A stretch of 64,000 nucleotides of DNA from Glacieibacterium sp965200405 (GCF_965200405.1 NZ_OZ241356.1:496001-560000); one strand, 5' to 3'. Shown: positions 23,366-36,176, counted from the first letter of the stretch. The notes: generated by a model from the sequence alone, not told the origin. A program made the numbers and translations.

Positions 23366-24468
23366 CGCGGACCGCTGGCGGTATCGACCCGCACCTCCAC
23401 CGACATGCCGGGCCGCAGCCGGGCGGCCAGCGCCTGGCCCGGGTCGATGTCGATGCGGACCGCGATGCGCTGCGCCACCTTGGTGAAGTTGCCCGTCGCA
23501 TTGTCCGACTTGATGACGCTGAACTCCGACCCCGCGGCGGGCGACAGGCGCTCGATCCGCCCCGTCAGCCGGGCGCCGCCCAATGCATCGACCGCGAAGC
23601 TGGCCCGCTGGCCGGGCACCATCGCCGCGGTCTGCGCCTCCTTGAAGTTGGCGATCACCCACAGCCGGGCGGGCACGAGGAACATCAGCTGGGTGCCGTT
23701 GGTGACATATTGCCCGGTCCGCACCCCAACCTCGCTGAGCTGGCCGTCGGCGGGCGCCCGGATCACGGTGTTCGCCAGGTCGATCTCGGCCAGTCGCAGC
23801 GCCGCCTGTGCGCCCTCGACCCCCGCCGACAGGCCGCCACGCCCGACCTCGACCGAGCGGATGTCCTGCCCGGCGATGTCGCGCGCCGCCTTTGCCTGCA
23901 GCACCGCCGCCTGGGCCTGGCGCAGCGCCGCGCGCGTCTGGTCGCGCTCGCGCAGCGATACCGAGCCGTCGGTGACCAGATCCTCGACACGGTTCATGTC
24001 GGCCTGCGCCCGCGCCAGCTGCGCCTCCGCCCCCGCCACTGCCGCCACCTGCGAGCCGAGCCCGGCGACGCGCGACAGCCGGGCCTGCGCCGAATTGGCA
24101 AGGCCGGCCCGCTGCGCCGACAGCGTCGCGCGGGCCTGGTCGACGCGCTGGCGGTAGATGCGGTCGTCGATCCGCGCCAGCACGTCGCCGGTGCGGACGG
24201 TCTGGAAATCCTGCACCGGGACCTCGACGACATAGCCGCTGGTTTGCGGGCTGACGATCGTCACCTGGCCGCGGACATAGGCGTTCTCGGTGGTCTGCAC
24301 AGTCGAGATGAACGGCGGCAGCCGCCATGCGTACAGCACCACCAATATGCCCGCGAGCGCCAGCAGCGAGACGATGATGATGATCCGCGGACTGCGCGGC
24401 GGCGCCCAGCCGCGCGCCACCGGTGCGGCTGGCGCGTCGGCTCCGACGGGGGCGGTGATCTGGTTCAT
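23362..24468 (-). CDS. HlyD/EmrA-family membrane fusion protein
   Basis: 368 residues starting MNQITAPVGADAPAAP. One N-terminal membrane anchor (IIIIVSLLALAGILVVLYAW), the EmrA-type TTENAYVRGQVTIVSPQTSGYV lipoyl half, a long coiled-coil hairpin (ARATLSAQRAGLANSAQARL onwards), the second half VIRAPADGQLSEVGVRTGQYV, and a beta-barrel region ending RLRPGMSVEVRVDT. It bridges the MFS pump and the outer membrane channel. Four-base ATGA overlaps at both ends show tight coupling with its partners. Confidence 0.94.
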   Translation of the reverse strand: MNQITAPVGADAPAAPVARGWAPPRSPRIIIIVSLLALAGILVVLYAWRLPPFISTVQTTENAYVRGQVTIVSPQTSGYVVEVPVQDFQTVRTGDVLARIDDRIYRQRVDQARATLSAQRAGLANSAQARLSRVAGLGSQVAAVAGAEAQLARAQADMNRVEDLVTDGSVSLRERDQTRAALRQAQAAVLQAKAARDIAGQDIRSVEVGRGGLSAGVEGAQAALRLAEIDLANTVIRAPADGQLSEVGVRTGQYVTNGTQLMFLVPARLWVIANFKEAQTAAMVPGQRASFAVDALGGARLTGRIERLSPAAGSEFSVIKSDNATGNFTKVAQRIAVRIDIDPGQALAARLRPGMSVEVRVDTASGPR

Positions 24469-26111
24469 GCGTCTCGCAAAGCCCGGAGAGTGGCGCGCCT
24501 GATGCGCACGACATGCGTCGTCGCCCAAACGAAGGTCAGCACCGCAACGACGCAGATCAACAGGAAGACGTCGTTATAGGCAAGCACATTGGCCTCGCGC
24601 GTCGCTGCCTGGGACAGCAGCACCGCACCCTCGGCGCTGCGCAGGGCCGGGTCGCCGATCACCCGGCCGACCGCGCCGCCGCCGGACTGGATGCGCGCCG
24701 CCACGAGCGGGTCGATCATCGTCAGATGCTGGACGATCGCCTGCGAATGGACGCGCTCGCGGATCTGCTGGAAGGTGCCGAGCATCGCCGAGCCGAGCAG
24801 GCCGCCGACGTTCTGGGTGATCCCGAACAGCGCCGAGAAGCTGACGAAATGCCCCGGCCCCTGCGCCATCGCGCGGGTCAGGCCGATGACCAGCGCCGGC
24901 CCGATGAACAGCGCCGCGGCGAACGCCAGCATCGCCTGGCTCAGCCAGATATCCTGCGGGCGCGTCAGGTCGGTCGAATAGGTGTCGAGCCACGCCCCCA
25001 CCGCGATGATCGCCAGCGCGATCAGCAGCTGCAGCCCAAGGAAATTGGGGTCGATGGTGAAGGCGCTGACCACCGTCCCGACGATCATCGCGACCAGCAC
25101 GATGACGTACAGCGTGTGCATCTGGTCGTTGCCGATGCCCAGCACCTGCAGCAGCCCGACCGAGCCATAGGTCTGCTCCGACAGCACCATCCGCGTCAGG
25201 ATCGCGACCAGCGCGAAGCGGACGATGTCACCGCTGCCGAGCCAGCGCGTGTTGAGCAGCGGATTGCGCCGGTGATGCTCGACCAGCAGCGCCGCCGGGA
25301 TCAGCACGAACGACAGGCACAGCGCCACCCCCAGCCACGGCGCCTCGGTCCACCACAGGTAGCGCCCGACGCCCAGCACCGCGCACAACAGCGCCATGCC
25401 CGGCGCGAACAGCGCAAAGGTCAGGAAGTCGAGCGGCTCGAACGCCTTGCTGCGCTCGCTCGGCGGCAGCGCCAGCATGCGCACGGCCGCCAGCGACAAC
25501 AGTCCCAGCCCGAGTTCGAAGATGTACAGCGTCCGCCACTGGTCGACCTCCAGCAGCGTCGACGAGAACAGCCGCGCGATCGGCGTCGCCAGTTGCGGTA
25601 TCGCGACCGCCAGCACCAGCGCCTTGATCCGCCACTTCGCCGGGAATGCCTGGATCATGTACAGCAGCCCGAGTGTGCTCAGCGCCGCCGCGGTCATGCC
25701 GCTGGCCGCCCGCACGATGATCGCCGAGGCGAAGCTGTGCACGAACAGGTGCGCGAAAGTCGCCAGCACATAGCCGACCAGGAAGATCTGGGTGAACAGC
25801 CGCAGCCCGAACTGCTGCCTGAATTTGATCAGCAGCAAATTGATGCAGACGTTGGTCATCACATAGGCGGTCGGCAGCCAGACGATCTCGTAGGTGTACA
25901 GCCCCAGCGAGCCCTGCAGATTGTACAAATTGACCGTCACCAGCGCATTGCCCAGGCTGCCGGTCAGCCCGACCAGCGCCGACGTCAGGCCATAGGCGAG
26001 GCGCCGCATCGCCGGATGGTCGGGCGTCGCCGGCGAGCCCGGCATGGAGGCGCGCTCGTGCGGCTGCGGCTGCCACTCGGGCGCGGCATCCAGCGCGTTC
26101 GCGCCCGTCAT
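24465..26111 (-). CDS. DHA2-family MFS drug efflux pump (EmrB-like)
   Basis: 548 residues from ATG 26111; an in-frame start 30 bases upstream is possible. About 14 transmembrane segments, starting after a 35-residue hydrophilic N-terminus. YEIVWLPTAYVMTNVCINLL resembles the first helices of EmrB, and helices through LLICVVAVLTFVWATTHVV close the C-terminus. Motif A is degenerate (KFRQQFGLRLFTQIF). It exports hydrophobic compounds with the fusion protein and NodT channel encoded downstream. There is no regulator gene next to the operon; the divergent gene is a Yip1-domain protein 150 bases away. Confidence 0.88.
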   Translation of the reverse strand: MTGANALDAAPEWQPQPHERASMPGSPATPDHPAMRRLAYGLTSALVGLTGSLGNALVTVNLYNLQGSLGLYTYEIVWLPTAYVMTNVCINLLLIKFRQQFGLRLFTQIFLVGYVLATFAHLFVHSFASAIIVRAASGMTAAALSTLGLLYMIQAFPAKWRIKALVLAVAIPQLATPIARLFSSTLLEVDQWRTLYIFELGLGLLSLAAVRMLALPPSERSKAFEPLDFLTFALFAPGMALLCAVLGVGRYLWWTEAPWLGVALCLSFVLIPAALLVEHHRRNPLLNTRWLGSGDIVRFALVAILTRMVLSEQTYGSVGLLQVLGIGNDQMHTLYVIVLVAMIVGTVVSAFTIDPNFLGLQLLIALAIIAVGAWLDTYSTDLTRPQDIWLSQAMLAFAAALFIGPALVIGLTRAMAQGPGHFVSFSALFGITQNVGGLLGSAMLGTFQQIRERVHSQAIVQHLTMIDPLVAARIQSGGGAVGRVIGDPALRSAEGAVLLSQAATREANVLAYNDVFLLICVVAVLTFVWATTHVVRIRRATLRALRDA

Positions 26112-26261
26112 CGCGCCATCCAGACGTGCATGCCGTCCCAACTACCGGCAGCGCGCATCGTGCCGCTGCCTCGCCAACGGATCGATACACCTGCGACGAA
26201 TGGTGGAAAATCCCCTGCCGATAAGCTATTAACCAACCATCAGCAGGGAGGGCTCAGCCTG

Positions 26262-27485
26262 ATGGCCAGTGTCAATGACGGTATCGGTGTGCGTCGCAGC
26301 CTTGTGGACAGGGTGAAGGCGATCCTGCTCAAGCCGCGCGACGAATGGGCGGTCATCGATGGCGAGACCACGCCGATCCCGACGATCTACACCGGCTATG
26401 TGATGATCCTCGCCGCCATCGGCCCGGTCTGCCAGCTGATCGGCAGCCTGTTGTTCGGCTATGGCGCATTCGGCATCGTCTTCCGTCCCAGCATCACCAG
26501 CGCACTGTCGTCGGCGATCATCCAATATGTGCTCAGCCTGGTCATGGTCTATGTGCTGGCGCTGATCATCGATGCGCTGGCCCCCAGCTTCAACGGCACA
26601 AAAAGCCGCCTGCAAGCCTTCAAGGTCGCCGCCTATGCCTCCACGGCCAGCTGGGTCGGCGGCGTCTTCGGGCTGATCCCGCAGCTGTCGATCCTCGCCA
26701 TGCTCGCCGGGCTGTACAGCCTGTACCTGCTGTACATGGGCCTGCCGCGCCTTATGAAGGTCGCGCAGGACCGCGCCATCGCCTTCACCGCCTGCATCGT
26801 GCTGGCCGCGATCGTGCTGTTTCTATTGCTGGGCGCGATCACGTCGGCGATCACCGCCGCGGCGATCGGCATGGGCAACCCGCTCGTCACGACCGACGCC
26901 GCAACGGGCGCCGCCACCGGCACCGTCTCGGTCCCCGGCATGGGCTCGGTCGACCTTAGCAAGCTGGAAGCCGCGTCGAAGCAGATGGCGGCCGCCGCCA
27001 CCGCCGCCCAGGCACCGGCCGGCAGTCCCGCCGCGGCCGGGGCGATCGTGGCGACGCCGCCGGCAACGCTGCAGAATTTCCTGCCCGCCGCCCTCCCCGG
27101 CCTCGCCCGCACCGCGGTCTCCAGCTCGTCGGCAGGGGCCGCGGGCTTCAACGGCTCGACGGCGGAGGCGACCTATGGCGCCGACGGCAAGACCATCAAG
27201 CTGTCGGTCACCGACATGGGTGCGGCCGGCGCCTTCGCCGCGATGGGCAGCGCGCTGAACGTCCAGTCGTCGTCGCAGGACGCCAATGGCTATGAGAAGG
27301 TCGCCACCATCGACAAGCGCATGACCACCGAGAAGTGGGACGCGGCGTCCAGATCAGCGACCTACAGCGTGATGGTCGGCAACCGCTTCATGGTGTCCGG
27401 CGATGGCGACGGCGTCGACATGGCGCTGGTCAAGGGCGCGGTTGCCGGCATCGACGCCAACGCCCTGGAACGGCTGGTTAAATAA
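26262..27485 (+). CDS. Yip1-domain membrane protein with soluble C-terminal domain
   Basis: 407 residues from ATG 26262, with GGGAGGG about 10 bases upstream. Residues 1-200 are a Yip1 domain: LVDRVKAILLKPRDEWAVID at the start and five hydrophobic helices (for example YTGYVMILAAIGPVCQLIGSL and AFTACIVLAAIVLFLLLGAI). An Ala/Pro-rich linker of about 90 residues follows, then a compact domain (ATYGADGKTIKLSVTDMG..., YEKVATIDKRMTTEKWDAA, NRFMVSGDGDGVDMALVK) that looks like a stand-alone alpha/beta fold. Function is unknown. Bacterial Yip1 proteins usually lack this second domain. Confidence 0.75.
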   Translation: MASVNDGIGVRRSLVDRVKAILLKPRDEWAVIDGETTPIPTIYTGYVMILAAIGPVCQLIGSLLFGYGAFGIVFRPSITSALSSAIIQYVLSLVMVYVLALIIDALAPSFNGTKSRLQAFKVAAYASTASWVGGVFGLIPQLSILAMLAGLYSLYLLYMGLPRLMKVAQDRAIAFTACIVLAAIVLFLLLGAITSAITAAAIGMGNPLVTTDAATGAATGTVSVPGMGSVDLSKLEAASKQMAAAATAAQAPAGSPAAAGAIVATPPATLQNFLPAALPGLARTAVSSSSAGAAGFNGSTAEATYGADGKTIKLSVTDMGAAGAFAAMGSALNVQSSSQDANGYEKVATIDKRMTTEKWDAASRSATYSVMVGNRFMVSGDGDGVDMALVKGAVAGIDANALERLVK

Positions 27486-27497
27486 CGCCCGGGCGGC

Positions 27498-28813
<1,316 letters not shown>

Positions 28814-28817
<4 letters not shown>

Positions 28818-29494
28818 CGGCTGGTGTTCCGGGCGCTGTCGAGCAGGCTGTCGAGGGCGCCGCGTTCCTTTTCGCCATAGCCCCTGTCGCGGCCAGGCTT
28901 GTCACTGTCGGGCTTGTCGCGGTCTGACTTGTCGCGGTCAGGCCGGTCGGCGGACCTGTCGGCCGGCGTCTTGTCGCCGGACTTGACCGAACCCGACTTG
29001 CGCCGCTGCTCGACGAAATCGACCATCGCCTTGCTGGTCACCTCGACCAGCGGTCCGGTGCGGGCGGCGCGCAGCCACTCCGGCCGGGGCTCGCCGGGAT
29101 CGAGCACGTCGTAGACCAGCGTGCCGAGCAGGAACAACACCGCCGCACCGAGCAGGCCCTTGAACGCCCCGAAGCCGAGCCCGAGGATACGATCGAGCGG
29201 CCCGACCACCGAGTTTCGCGTCCGCGCCCCCAGCGAACCGGCGATGGTCCGGAAGATCACGAAGGTGACGATGAAGATCACTGCGAACGCCAGCACGGCG
29301 CCACCCGCCTCGGTGCCGGTGAACTTCGCCGCGATCAGCTTGCCGGCTGGAAACAACAGCCGCACCGCGAAGAACGCCGCGACCCAGCCGAGCAGCGACA
29401 GCACCTCGGTAACGAAGCCGCGCGACAGACCCGCCAACCCGCCGAGGCCGATGAGCAGCAGGACGACGATGTCGAAGGCAGTGAAGTGAGCCAT
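28814..29494 (-). CDS. cvpA: CvpA-family membrane protein
   Basis: 226 residues from the ATG giving MAHFTAFDIVVLLLIGLGG; the frame stays open 20 codons upstream, but that part is not CvpA-like. Four hydrophobic segments match CvpA (FDIVVLLLIGLGGLAGLSRGF, VLSLLGWVAAFFAVRLLF, AVLAFAVIFIVTFVIFRTIAG, GFGAFKGLLGAAVLFLLGTLV). The family is linked to colicin V production and envelope maintenance. The last 60 residues are an unusual hydrophilic tail made of short Asp-Arg-Asp-Lys repeats. It lies between radA and cysS, a neighbourhood also seen in related genomes. Confidence 0.9.
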
Positions 29495-29786
29495 GATGCG
29501 CCGTCTAGTGACGATGACGCGATTTAGGAAGGCCCGACCCGGCGGCAGGCGCACGCTCGCAGGCGGCAGCAGAAAACACTGTCCTACAGCCTAACCTATC
29601 AGGTACATTCATCCGGTCGGGCAGCCTTGCATCGTCGGTTGCCCGGCCGCGCTCTTTCTCATTGCCATCGAACCTTGCCCGGCGCTCCCGGGCAGGGTCC
29701 CGACTGTCCCGGCATCTGCCCGGTATTGAGGGGTGTGAATCCGCGAAATGGTGTGAACTTAGAGTGAAGTTACGACCCGGTTTCGA

Positions 29787-31160
29787 TCAGGCCCGGTTCG
29801 CCACCCCGAGGTGATCGACCAGCGCGTTCAGCGTCCGGAAGCCACTGACCTTGATGCCGCCGCCCTGCGTCGAGGCCGGTGCCAGCGCCGCACCGAAGCC
29901 GAGCTTCGCCGCTTCCTTCAGCCGTAGTCCCGAATGGCCTACGGCGCGGACCTCGCCCGACAGCGCGATCTCGCCGAACGCCACGGTCTCGGCGGGGACG
30001 ACCACCTCGGTCAGTGCCGAGACCAGCGCCACGGCCACGGCCAGGTCCGCCGCCGGGTCCTGCACCTTCAACCCGCCCGCGACGTTGAGATAGACCTCGC
30101 ACGCCGAGAAGCTCAGCCCGCAACGCGCCTCCAGCACCGCGAGGATCATCGACAGCCGCCCGCTGTCCCAGCCGACCACGGCCCGCCGCGGCGTCGCCCC
30201 GCTCGCCAGCCGCACGACCAGCGCCTGGATTTCGCACAGCACCGGCCGCGTTCCCTCCAGCGCCGGGAACACCACGGTCCCGACCACCGGCCGGTCGCGA
30301 TCGGTCAGGAACAGCGACGACGGATTGGCGACCTCCTCCAGCCCGTCCGCACCCATCGCGAACACGCCGATCTCGTCGGTGCCGCCAAAGCGGTTCTTGA
30401 CCGCCCGCAGGATGCGGTACTGGTGGCTGCGCTCGCCTTCGAAATACAGCACGGTGTCGACCATGTGCTCCAGCACCCGGGGGCCGGCGATCTGCCCGTC
30501 CTTGGTGACATGGCCGACCAGCACCACCGCCGTGCCGCTGGTCTTGGCATAGCGGATCAACTCCTGCGCCGACGCCCGCACCTGGCTGACGGTCCCGGGC
30601 GCGCCCTCCAGCGTGTCGCTGTGCATGGTCTGGATCGAATCGATGATCAGCAGCGCGGGCGGCGGTCCGGACGCCAGCGTCGTCAGGATGTCGCGGACCG
30701 AGGTCGCCGACGCCAGCTGGACCGGGGCCTTGGCCATGCCGAGCCGGCGGGCGCGCAGCCGCACCTGGTCGGAGGCTTCCTCGCCCGAGATATAGGTGAC
30801 GCGCTGGCCGTCGAGCGCCATCCGCCCGGCGGCCTGGAGCAGCAACGTCGACTTGCCGATGCCGGGGTCGCCGCCGATCAGCACCGCGCTCGCCGCGACC
30901 AGCCCGCCGCCCAAGGCCCGGTCGAGCTCGGCGATGCCCGTCGACAGGCGGGCGGGGATCGCGACATCGTCGTCGAGGCCGGCCATGACGATGCGGGCGC
31001 CGCCGCCGCTGAGGCTGTGCTTGGCGCTGAACGGCGTCACGACCGCGGCGGCCTCCTGCTGGATCGTATTCCATTCGTTGCAGTCGGCGCACTGCCCCTG
31101 CCATCGGCTGCTCGCGGAGCCGCAGGACTGGCAGACATAGCGGGTTGCAGCGCGGGCCAT
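29787..31160 (-). CDS. radA: DNA repair protein RadA
   Basis: 457 residues. Order of domains: N-terminal C4 zinc finger (VCQSCGSASS and GQCADCNEW), RecA-like ATPase with Walker A GGDPGIGKSTLLLQ, LLIIDSIQTMH as Walker B, the RadA-specific KNRFG motif (RAVKNRFGGTDEIG), and a C-terminal Lon-like domain (YLNVAGGLKVQDPAADLAVA, GEIALSGEVRAVGHSGLRLKEA). It drives branch migration during recombinational repair. The gap to cvpA is 292 bases, so cvpA may have its own promoter. Confidence 0.97.
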   Translation of the reverse strand: MARAATRYVCQSCGSASSRWQGQCADCNEWNTIQQEAAAVVTPFSAKHSLSGGGARIVMAGLDDDVAIPARLSTGIAELDRALGGGLVAASAVLIGGDPGIGKSTLLLQAAGRMALDGQRVTYISGEEASDQVRLRARRLGMAKAPVQLASATSVRDILTTLASGPPPALLIIDSIQTMHSDTLEGAPGTVSQVRASAQELIRYAKTSGTAVVLVGHVTKDGQIAGPRVLEHMVDTVLYFEGERSHQYRILRAVKNRFGGTDEIGVFAMGADGLEEVANPSSLFLTDRDRPVVGTVVFPALEGTRPVLCEIQALVVRLASGATPRRAVVGWDSGRLSMILAVLEARCGLSFSACEVYLNVAGGLKVQDPAADLAVAVALVSALTEVVVPAETVAFGEIALSGEVRAVGHSGLRLKEAAKLGFGAALAPASTQGGGIKVSGFRTLNALVDHLGVANRA

Positions 31161-31208
31161 CTCAGCTCCCTGAACGAAGCGGGAACATAGCCTGCGCAGC
31201 GCCCGGCT

Positions 31209-31490
31209 TCAATAGAGCCGGCCGAGGAGAGCCACCGCGATGAACAACAGCCCGATCCCCGCGAAGAAGGCCGCTTCCGCCAGTCGCTCGATCACCCGCA
31301 TCGTGCCGTCGTTGCGGATCACGATGTACGACAGCAGCGTGCTGCCGAGCAGGAACAGCGCCGCGATCCAGGCGACCTCGTCGGCATAGGTGATCGCGGT
31401 CGAATGCGTCAGCCGCAGCCCGGTCAGGATGAAGAAGCACACGCCGAGCAGGTTGGTCGAGGCGTTCAGGATGTTGGGATGACGGTCCAT
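31209..31490 (-). CDS. Small membrane protein, unknown function
   Basis: 93 residues. Three hydrophobic helices are visible: LLGVCFFILTGLRL, EVAWIAALFLLGSTLLSYIVI, and AAFFAGIGLLFIAVALLGRLY. The N-terminus MDRHPNILNASTNLL is short and hydrophilic. I do not recognise a named family. It is divergent from the patatin-like gene (start 31582), and radA begins 48 bases downstream of its stop in the same direction, so it could be the first gene of the radA transcript. Confidence 0.65.
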   Translation of the reverse strand: MDRHPNILNASTNLLGVCFFILTGLRLTHSTAITYADEVAWIAALFLLGSTLLSYIVIRNDGTMRVIERLAEAAFFAGIGLLFIAVALLGRLY

Positions 31491-31581
31491 GCCTCGCCCT
31501 TACACCTTGCCGTGGTCCTGTCCCCCGCTTTCGCATTCACGCCATTTGCCGTTATGGGTAACGGACAACCCCGGGGGTGCC

Positions 31582-33885
31582 ATGCGCGAGAAGGAATTGC
31601 GGCTCGCCCTGGTCTGCTACGGTGGCGTCAGCCTTGCGATCTACATGCACGGCATCACCAAGGAAGTCTGGAAACTGCTCCGCGCCTCGACCCAGCGCGC
31701 CGGCGATCCGGAGGCGGGTGCCGTGCTGCACGACACCGAGGCGGTGTACATGGAGCTGCTCGATGCGCTGGCGCCGTGGTGCAACCTGCGGGTCCTGACC
31801 GACATCGTCGCGGGGGCCAGTGCAGGCGGCATCAACGGCATCATGCTGGCGCACGCCATCGCCGGCGGCCACGACATGGAGCCACTGCGCAGCCTGTGGC
31901 TGGAGGGTGCGGACGTCGACCGGCTGCTCGAGCCCGAGGGCGCGGCCGGCCGCTTCAGCAAATGGTGGGCATCGCCGCTGGTCTGGTACACCCGCCGCCT
32001 TGGCATCGGGGTCGCCGACGTCGACAACGGTGCGCGGTCGGAAGTGCGGTCGAAGCTGTCGCGGCTGATGCGCTCGCGCTGGTTCAAGCCACCGTTCTCC
32101 GGGCAGGCGTTCACGGTCATGCTGTACGATGCGCTCGCGGCAATGGAGGCGGGACCGCCCGGCCCGCAGCTGATCCCCGCCGGCCAGCCGCTCGACCTGT
32201 TTGTCACCGTCACCGATTATCACGGTAGCCCGGAGCACCTGCGCCTGCACTCGCCGCCCGACATCATCGAGACCGAGCATCGCCTCGTCATCGGCTTCTC
32301 CTCCCCGGGGGCCGGCCCCAGTTGCAGCCGGAGCCTCGGCAACCGCGCCGAACTGGCGTTTGCGGCGCGCGCCACCGCTTCGTTCCCCGGCGCCTTCCCG
32401 CCCGCCCGGGTCGGCGAAGTCGACGCCGTGGTGGCCGAGCGCGGCGACAGCTGGCCCGGACGCGAAGGCTTCCTGGCCCGCATCTTCCCGCGCCGTAACG
32501 GCGGCTATGACGCGGCGACGCTGATCGATGGCAGCGTCCTCAACAACCGCCCGTTCGGCCCGGCGATCGAGGCGCTGCGCCACCGCCCGGCGCACCGCGA
32601 GGTCGACCGACGCTTCGTCTACATCGACCCCAAGCCCGGCGCCCATCACGACGGCGCCACCGATCCGCTGGCCCTCCCCGGCTGGTTCTCGACGGTGCTG
32701 CGCAGCCTGGCGGACATCCCGCGGGAGCAGCCGATCCGCGACAACCTCGCCGCCATCGACGCCCTGTCGGCCCGGGTTCGGCGTCTGCGGATGGTCGTCG
32801 ACGGCATGGCACCAGAAGTCGATGCGGCGATCGAGCGAGCTGTCGGGGCACGCTTCTTCCTGTTCAAGCTGACCCCGGCACGCCTGTCCGACTGGCGCTC
32901 GCGGACCCAGACGGTAGCGGCGCGCGAAGCCGGCTTTGCCTATGCCGCCTACGGTCAGCTCAAGCTCAGCAACGTCGTCGAGAGCGCAGCGGCGCGCATC
33001 GTCTCGCTCGGCCGGCACAAGGGCATGGGCAAGGACGCTGCGGTTCATGCGGGCATCTGGGCAACGGTCCGCGCCTCGCATTTCGACGGGGTCGCGGCGG
33101 CCAGCGCACGCGGCGGCGCAACCTCGGACTATGTCACGTTCCTGCGCAGCCACGACCTCGGTTTCCGCGTTCGGCGGCTGCGCTTCCTGGTCAGGCGGGT
33201 CAACACCCTGGCGCTCGGCATCGACGACCCGGCCCATCTGCGGACGATCGAAGGCATCAAGACGACCCTGTACCGGTTGGTCGCGCCCTATGTGGAGCGC
33301 CAGCGAGACGGCTTCTACAGTGCCGCAATGCAGGAGGCGGCCGCGAACGCGATCACCGATGCGGCGGGGGCACTGACGGCGCTGGGCGAGGCGATGGACC
33401 TTCAGGACCTCGACACCGCGACCGACGCGCAGTTGGCGGAGGTGCTGGGAACAGGGTTGCCGACTCCGCTGCGGCGCTCCCTGTTGCGGGCCTATCTCGG
33501 CTTTCCGTTCTACGACATCGCCATGCTGCCGATGCTGGAAGGCGATGGCCTCGACGAGTTCGACGAGATCAAGGTCGACCGCATCTCCCCCGACGATGCC
33601 GTCGCGATCCGCCTCGGCGGTGCCAAGGCGACGCTCAAGGGTACCCAGTTCAACGCATTCGGCGCGTTCTTCAGCCGTGCCTATCGCGAGAACGACTATC
33701 TATGGGGCCGCCTCCATGCTGCAGACCGGCTGATCGACATCATCGTCTCGACACTGCCGGACGGAACGGTCTTCGACGCGGCGCCATTCAAGACCAAGGC
33801 CTTTCGAGCCATCGTCGAGGCGGAACGGCCGTTCCTGACTGCGGTACCCGATCTGCTCGCCAGCCTCGACGCCGAGATCGGCTAG
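31582..33885 (+). CDS. Patatin-like phospholipase with DUF3376 C-terminus
   Basis: 767 residues from ATG 31582 (MREKELRLALVCYGGVSLAIYMHG). The patatin domain has an oxyanion-type start, the nucleophile elbow IVAGASAGGING (Ser in GASAG) and the dyad aspartate in LIDGSVLNNRPFGPAI. The long C-terminal part (QPIRDNLAAIDALSARVRRL to the end) matches patatin-related proteins with DUF3376. It should be a lipid acyl hydrolase; membrane attachment is not evident and there is no signal peptide. An upstream in-frame GTG-type start at 31489 is possible but overlaps the divergent gene. Confidence 0.9.
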   Translation: MREKELRLALVCYGGVSLAIYMHGITKEVWKLLRASTQRAGDPEAGAVLHDTEAVYMELLDALAPWCNLRVLTDIVAGASAGGINGIMLAHAIAGGHDMEPLRSLWLEGADVDRLLEPEGAAGRFSKWWASPLVWYTRRLGIGVADVDNGARSEVRSKLSRLMRSRWFKPPFSGQAFTVMLYDALAAMEAGPPGPQLIPAGQPLDLFVTVTDYHGSPEHLRLHSPPDIIETEHRLVIGFSSPGAGPSCSRSLGNRAELAFAARATASFPGAFPPARVGEVDAVVAERGDSWPGREGFLARIFPRRNGGYDAATLIDGSVLNNRPFGPAIEALRHRPAHREVDRRFVYIDPKPGAHHDGATDPLALPGWFSTVLRSLADIPREQPIRDNLAAIDALSARVRRLRMVVDGMAPEVDAAIERAVGARFFLFKLTPARLSDWRSRTQTVAAREAGFAYAAYGQLKLSNVVESAAARIVSLGRHKGMGKDAAVHAGIWATVRASHFDGVAAASARGGATSDYVTFLRSHDLGFRVRRLRFLVRRVNTLALGIDDPAHLRTIEGIKTTLYRLVAPYVERQRDGFYSAAMQEAAANAITDAAGALTALGEAMDLQDLDTATDAQLAEVLGTGLPTPLRRSLLRAYLGFPFYDIAMLPMLEGDGLDEFDEIKVDRISPDDAVAIRLGGAKATLKGTQFNAFGAFFSRAYRENDYLWGRLHAADRLIDIIVSTLPDGTVFDAAPFKTKAFRAIVEAERPFLTAVPDLLASLDAEIG

Positions 33886-34061
33886 GATTCGGTGACCTGA
33901 GGAAGCGACACACTCTCGTCGCTCACTCCCGCCGATCGGATCAGGCCCGCCATTCCTTGCATTGCAGCATACCCCATGCTAACGCCCGCCGCGTCAGCGC
34001 CAGAGGCTCTACCCGGCCTTCGCGGACAGTATTTCAAGCCATTTCACCTTGGGCGAGGTTC

Positions 34062-34616
34062 GTGGAAACATCGGGCGGCATCGTTGCTGGACTATCGGGA
34101 CGCTATGCGACCGCATTGTTCGACCTGGCCAGCGAGGGCAAAAGCCTCGACGGCGTCTCCGCGAGTCTCGCGCAGCTGAAGAGCGCGCTGGCCGATTCGG
34201 AAGATTTGCGGATGCTGACCGCCAGCCCGATGCTCGACCGCGTCTCGACGGCCCGCGGCATCGCCGCCGTCGCCGGGGCGATGCAGCTCGACACGCTGAC
34301 CACGCATTTCCTCGGCGTGCTCGCCGCCAATCGCCGGCTGGGCCAGCTGCCTAACATCATTCGTGACTTCAACGCGCTGGCTGCCCGCCAGCGCGGCGAG
34401 ACGACCGCCGAAGTCACCAGCGCCCACCCGCTCGACGCCGAGCAGCAGGACGCTCTGAAGGCAAAGCTCCGGGCCGGGCTCAAGCGCGACGTCGCGCTGG
34501 AGTTGAAGGTCGACAAGGATATCTTGGGCGGACTGATCGTGCGCGTCGGTTCGCGCATGATCGACAGTTCGCTCCGCACCAAACTGGCAACGCTCAGCAC
34601 AGCGATGAAAGGCTGA
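34062..34616 (+). CDS. atpH: ATP synthase F1 subunit delta
   Basis: 184 residues from a GTG at 34062, with GAGG six bases upstream. The protein starts METSGGIVAGLSGRYATALFDLA, where SGRYATALFDLA is the family N-terminus. The C-terminal AtpH signature is KVDKDILGGLIVRVGSRMIDSSLRTKL. It links the F1 head to the peripheral stalk. First gene of atpHAGDC; the atpA start lies two bases after its stop. The frame is open far upstream into the patatin gene, but that extension is not delta-like. Confidence 0.95.
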   Translation: METSGGIVAGLSGRYATALFDLASEGKSLDGVSASLAQLKSALADSEDLRMLTASPMLDRVSTARGIAAVAGAMQLDTLTTHFLGVLAANRRLGQLPNIIRDFNALAARQRGETTAEVTSAHPLDAEQQDALKAKLRAGLKRDVALELKVDKDILGGLIVRVGSRMIDSSLRTKLATLSTAMKG

Positions 34617-34618
34617 CA

Positions 34619-36154
<1,536 letters not shown>

Positions 36155-36176
36155 AGCGGACGATTGGGAAGAGCAG

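Noticed and set aside
24513..26261. Very long plus-strand open frame running from inside the efflux pump gene into the Yip1 gene
   Set aside because: The first about 580 codons are a low-complexity antisense shadow of the MFS gene (Gln/Arg/Asp-rich); the Yip1 domain starts cleanly at 26262 with its own ribosome binding site.
31489..31581. Upstream extension of the patatin-like protein
   Set aside because: It would overlap the divergent membrane protein gene and lacks similarity; the family begins at the MREKELRLAL-type start.
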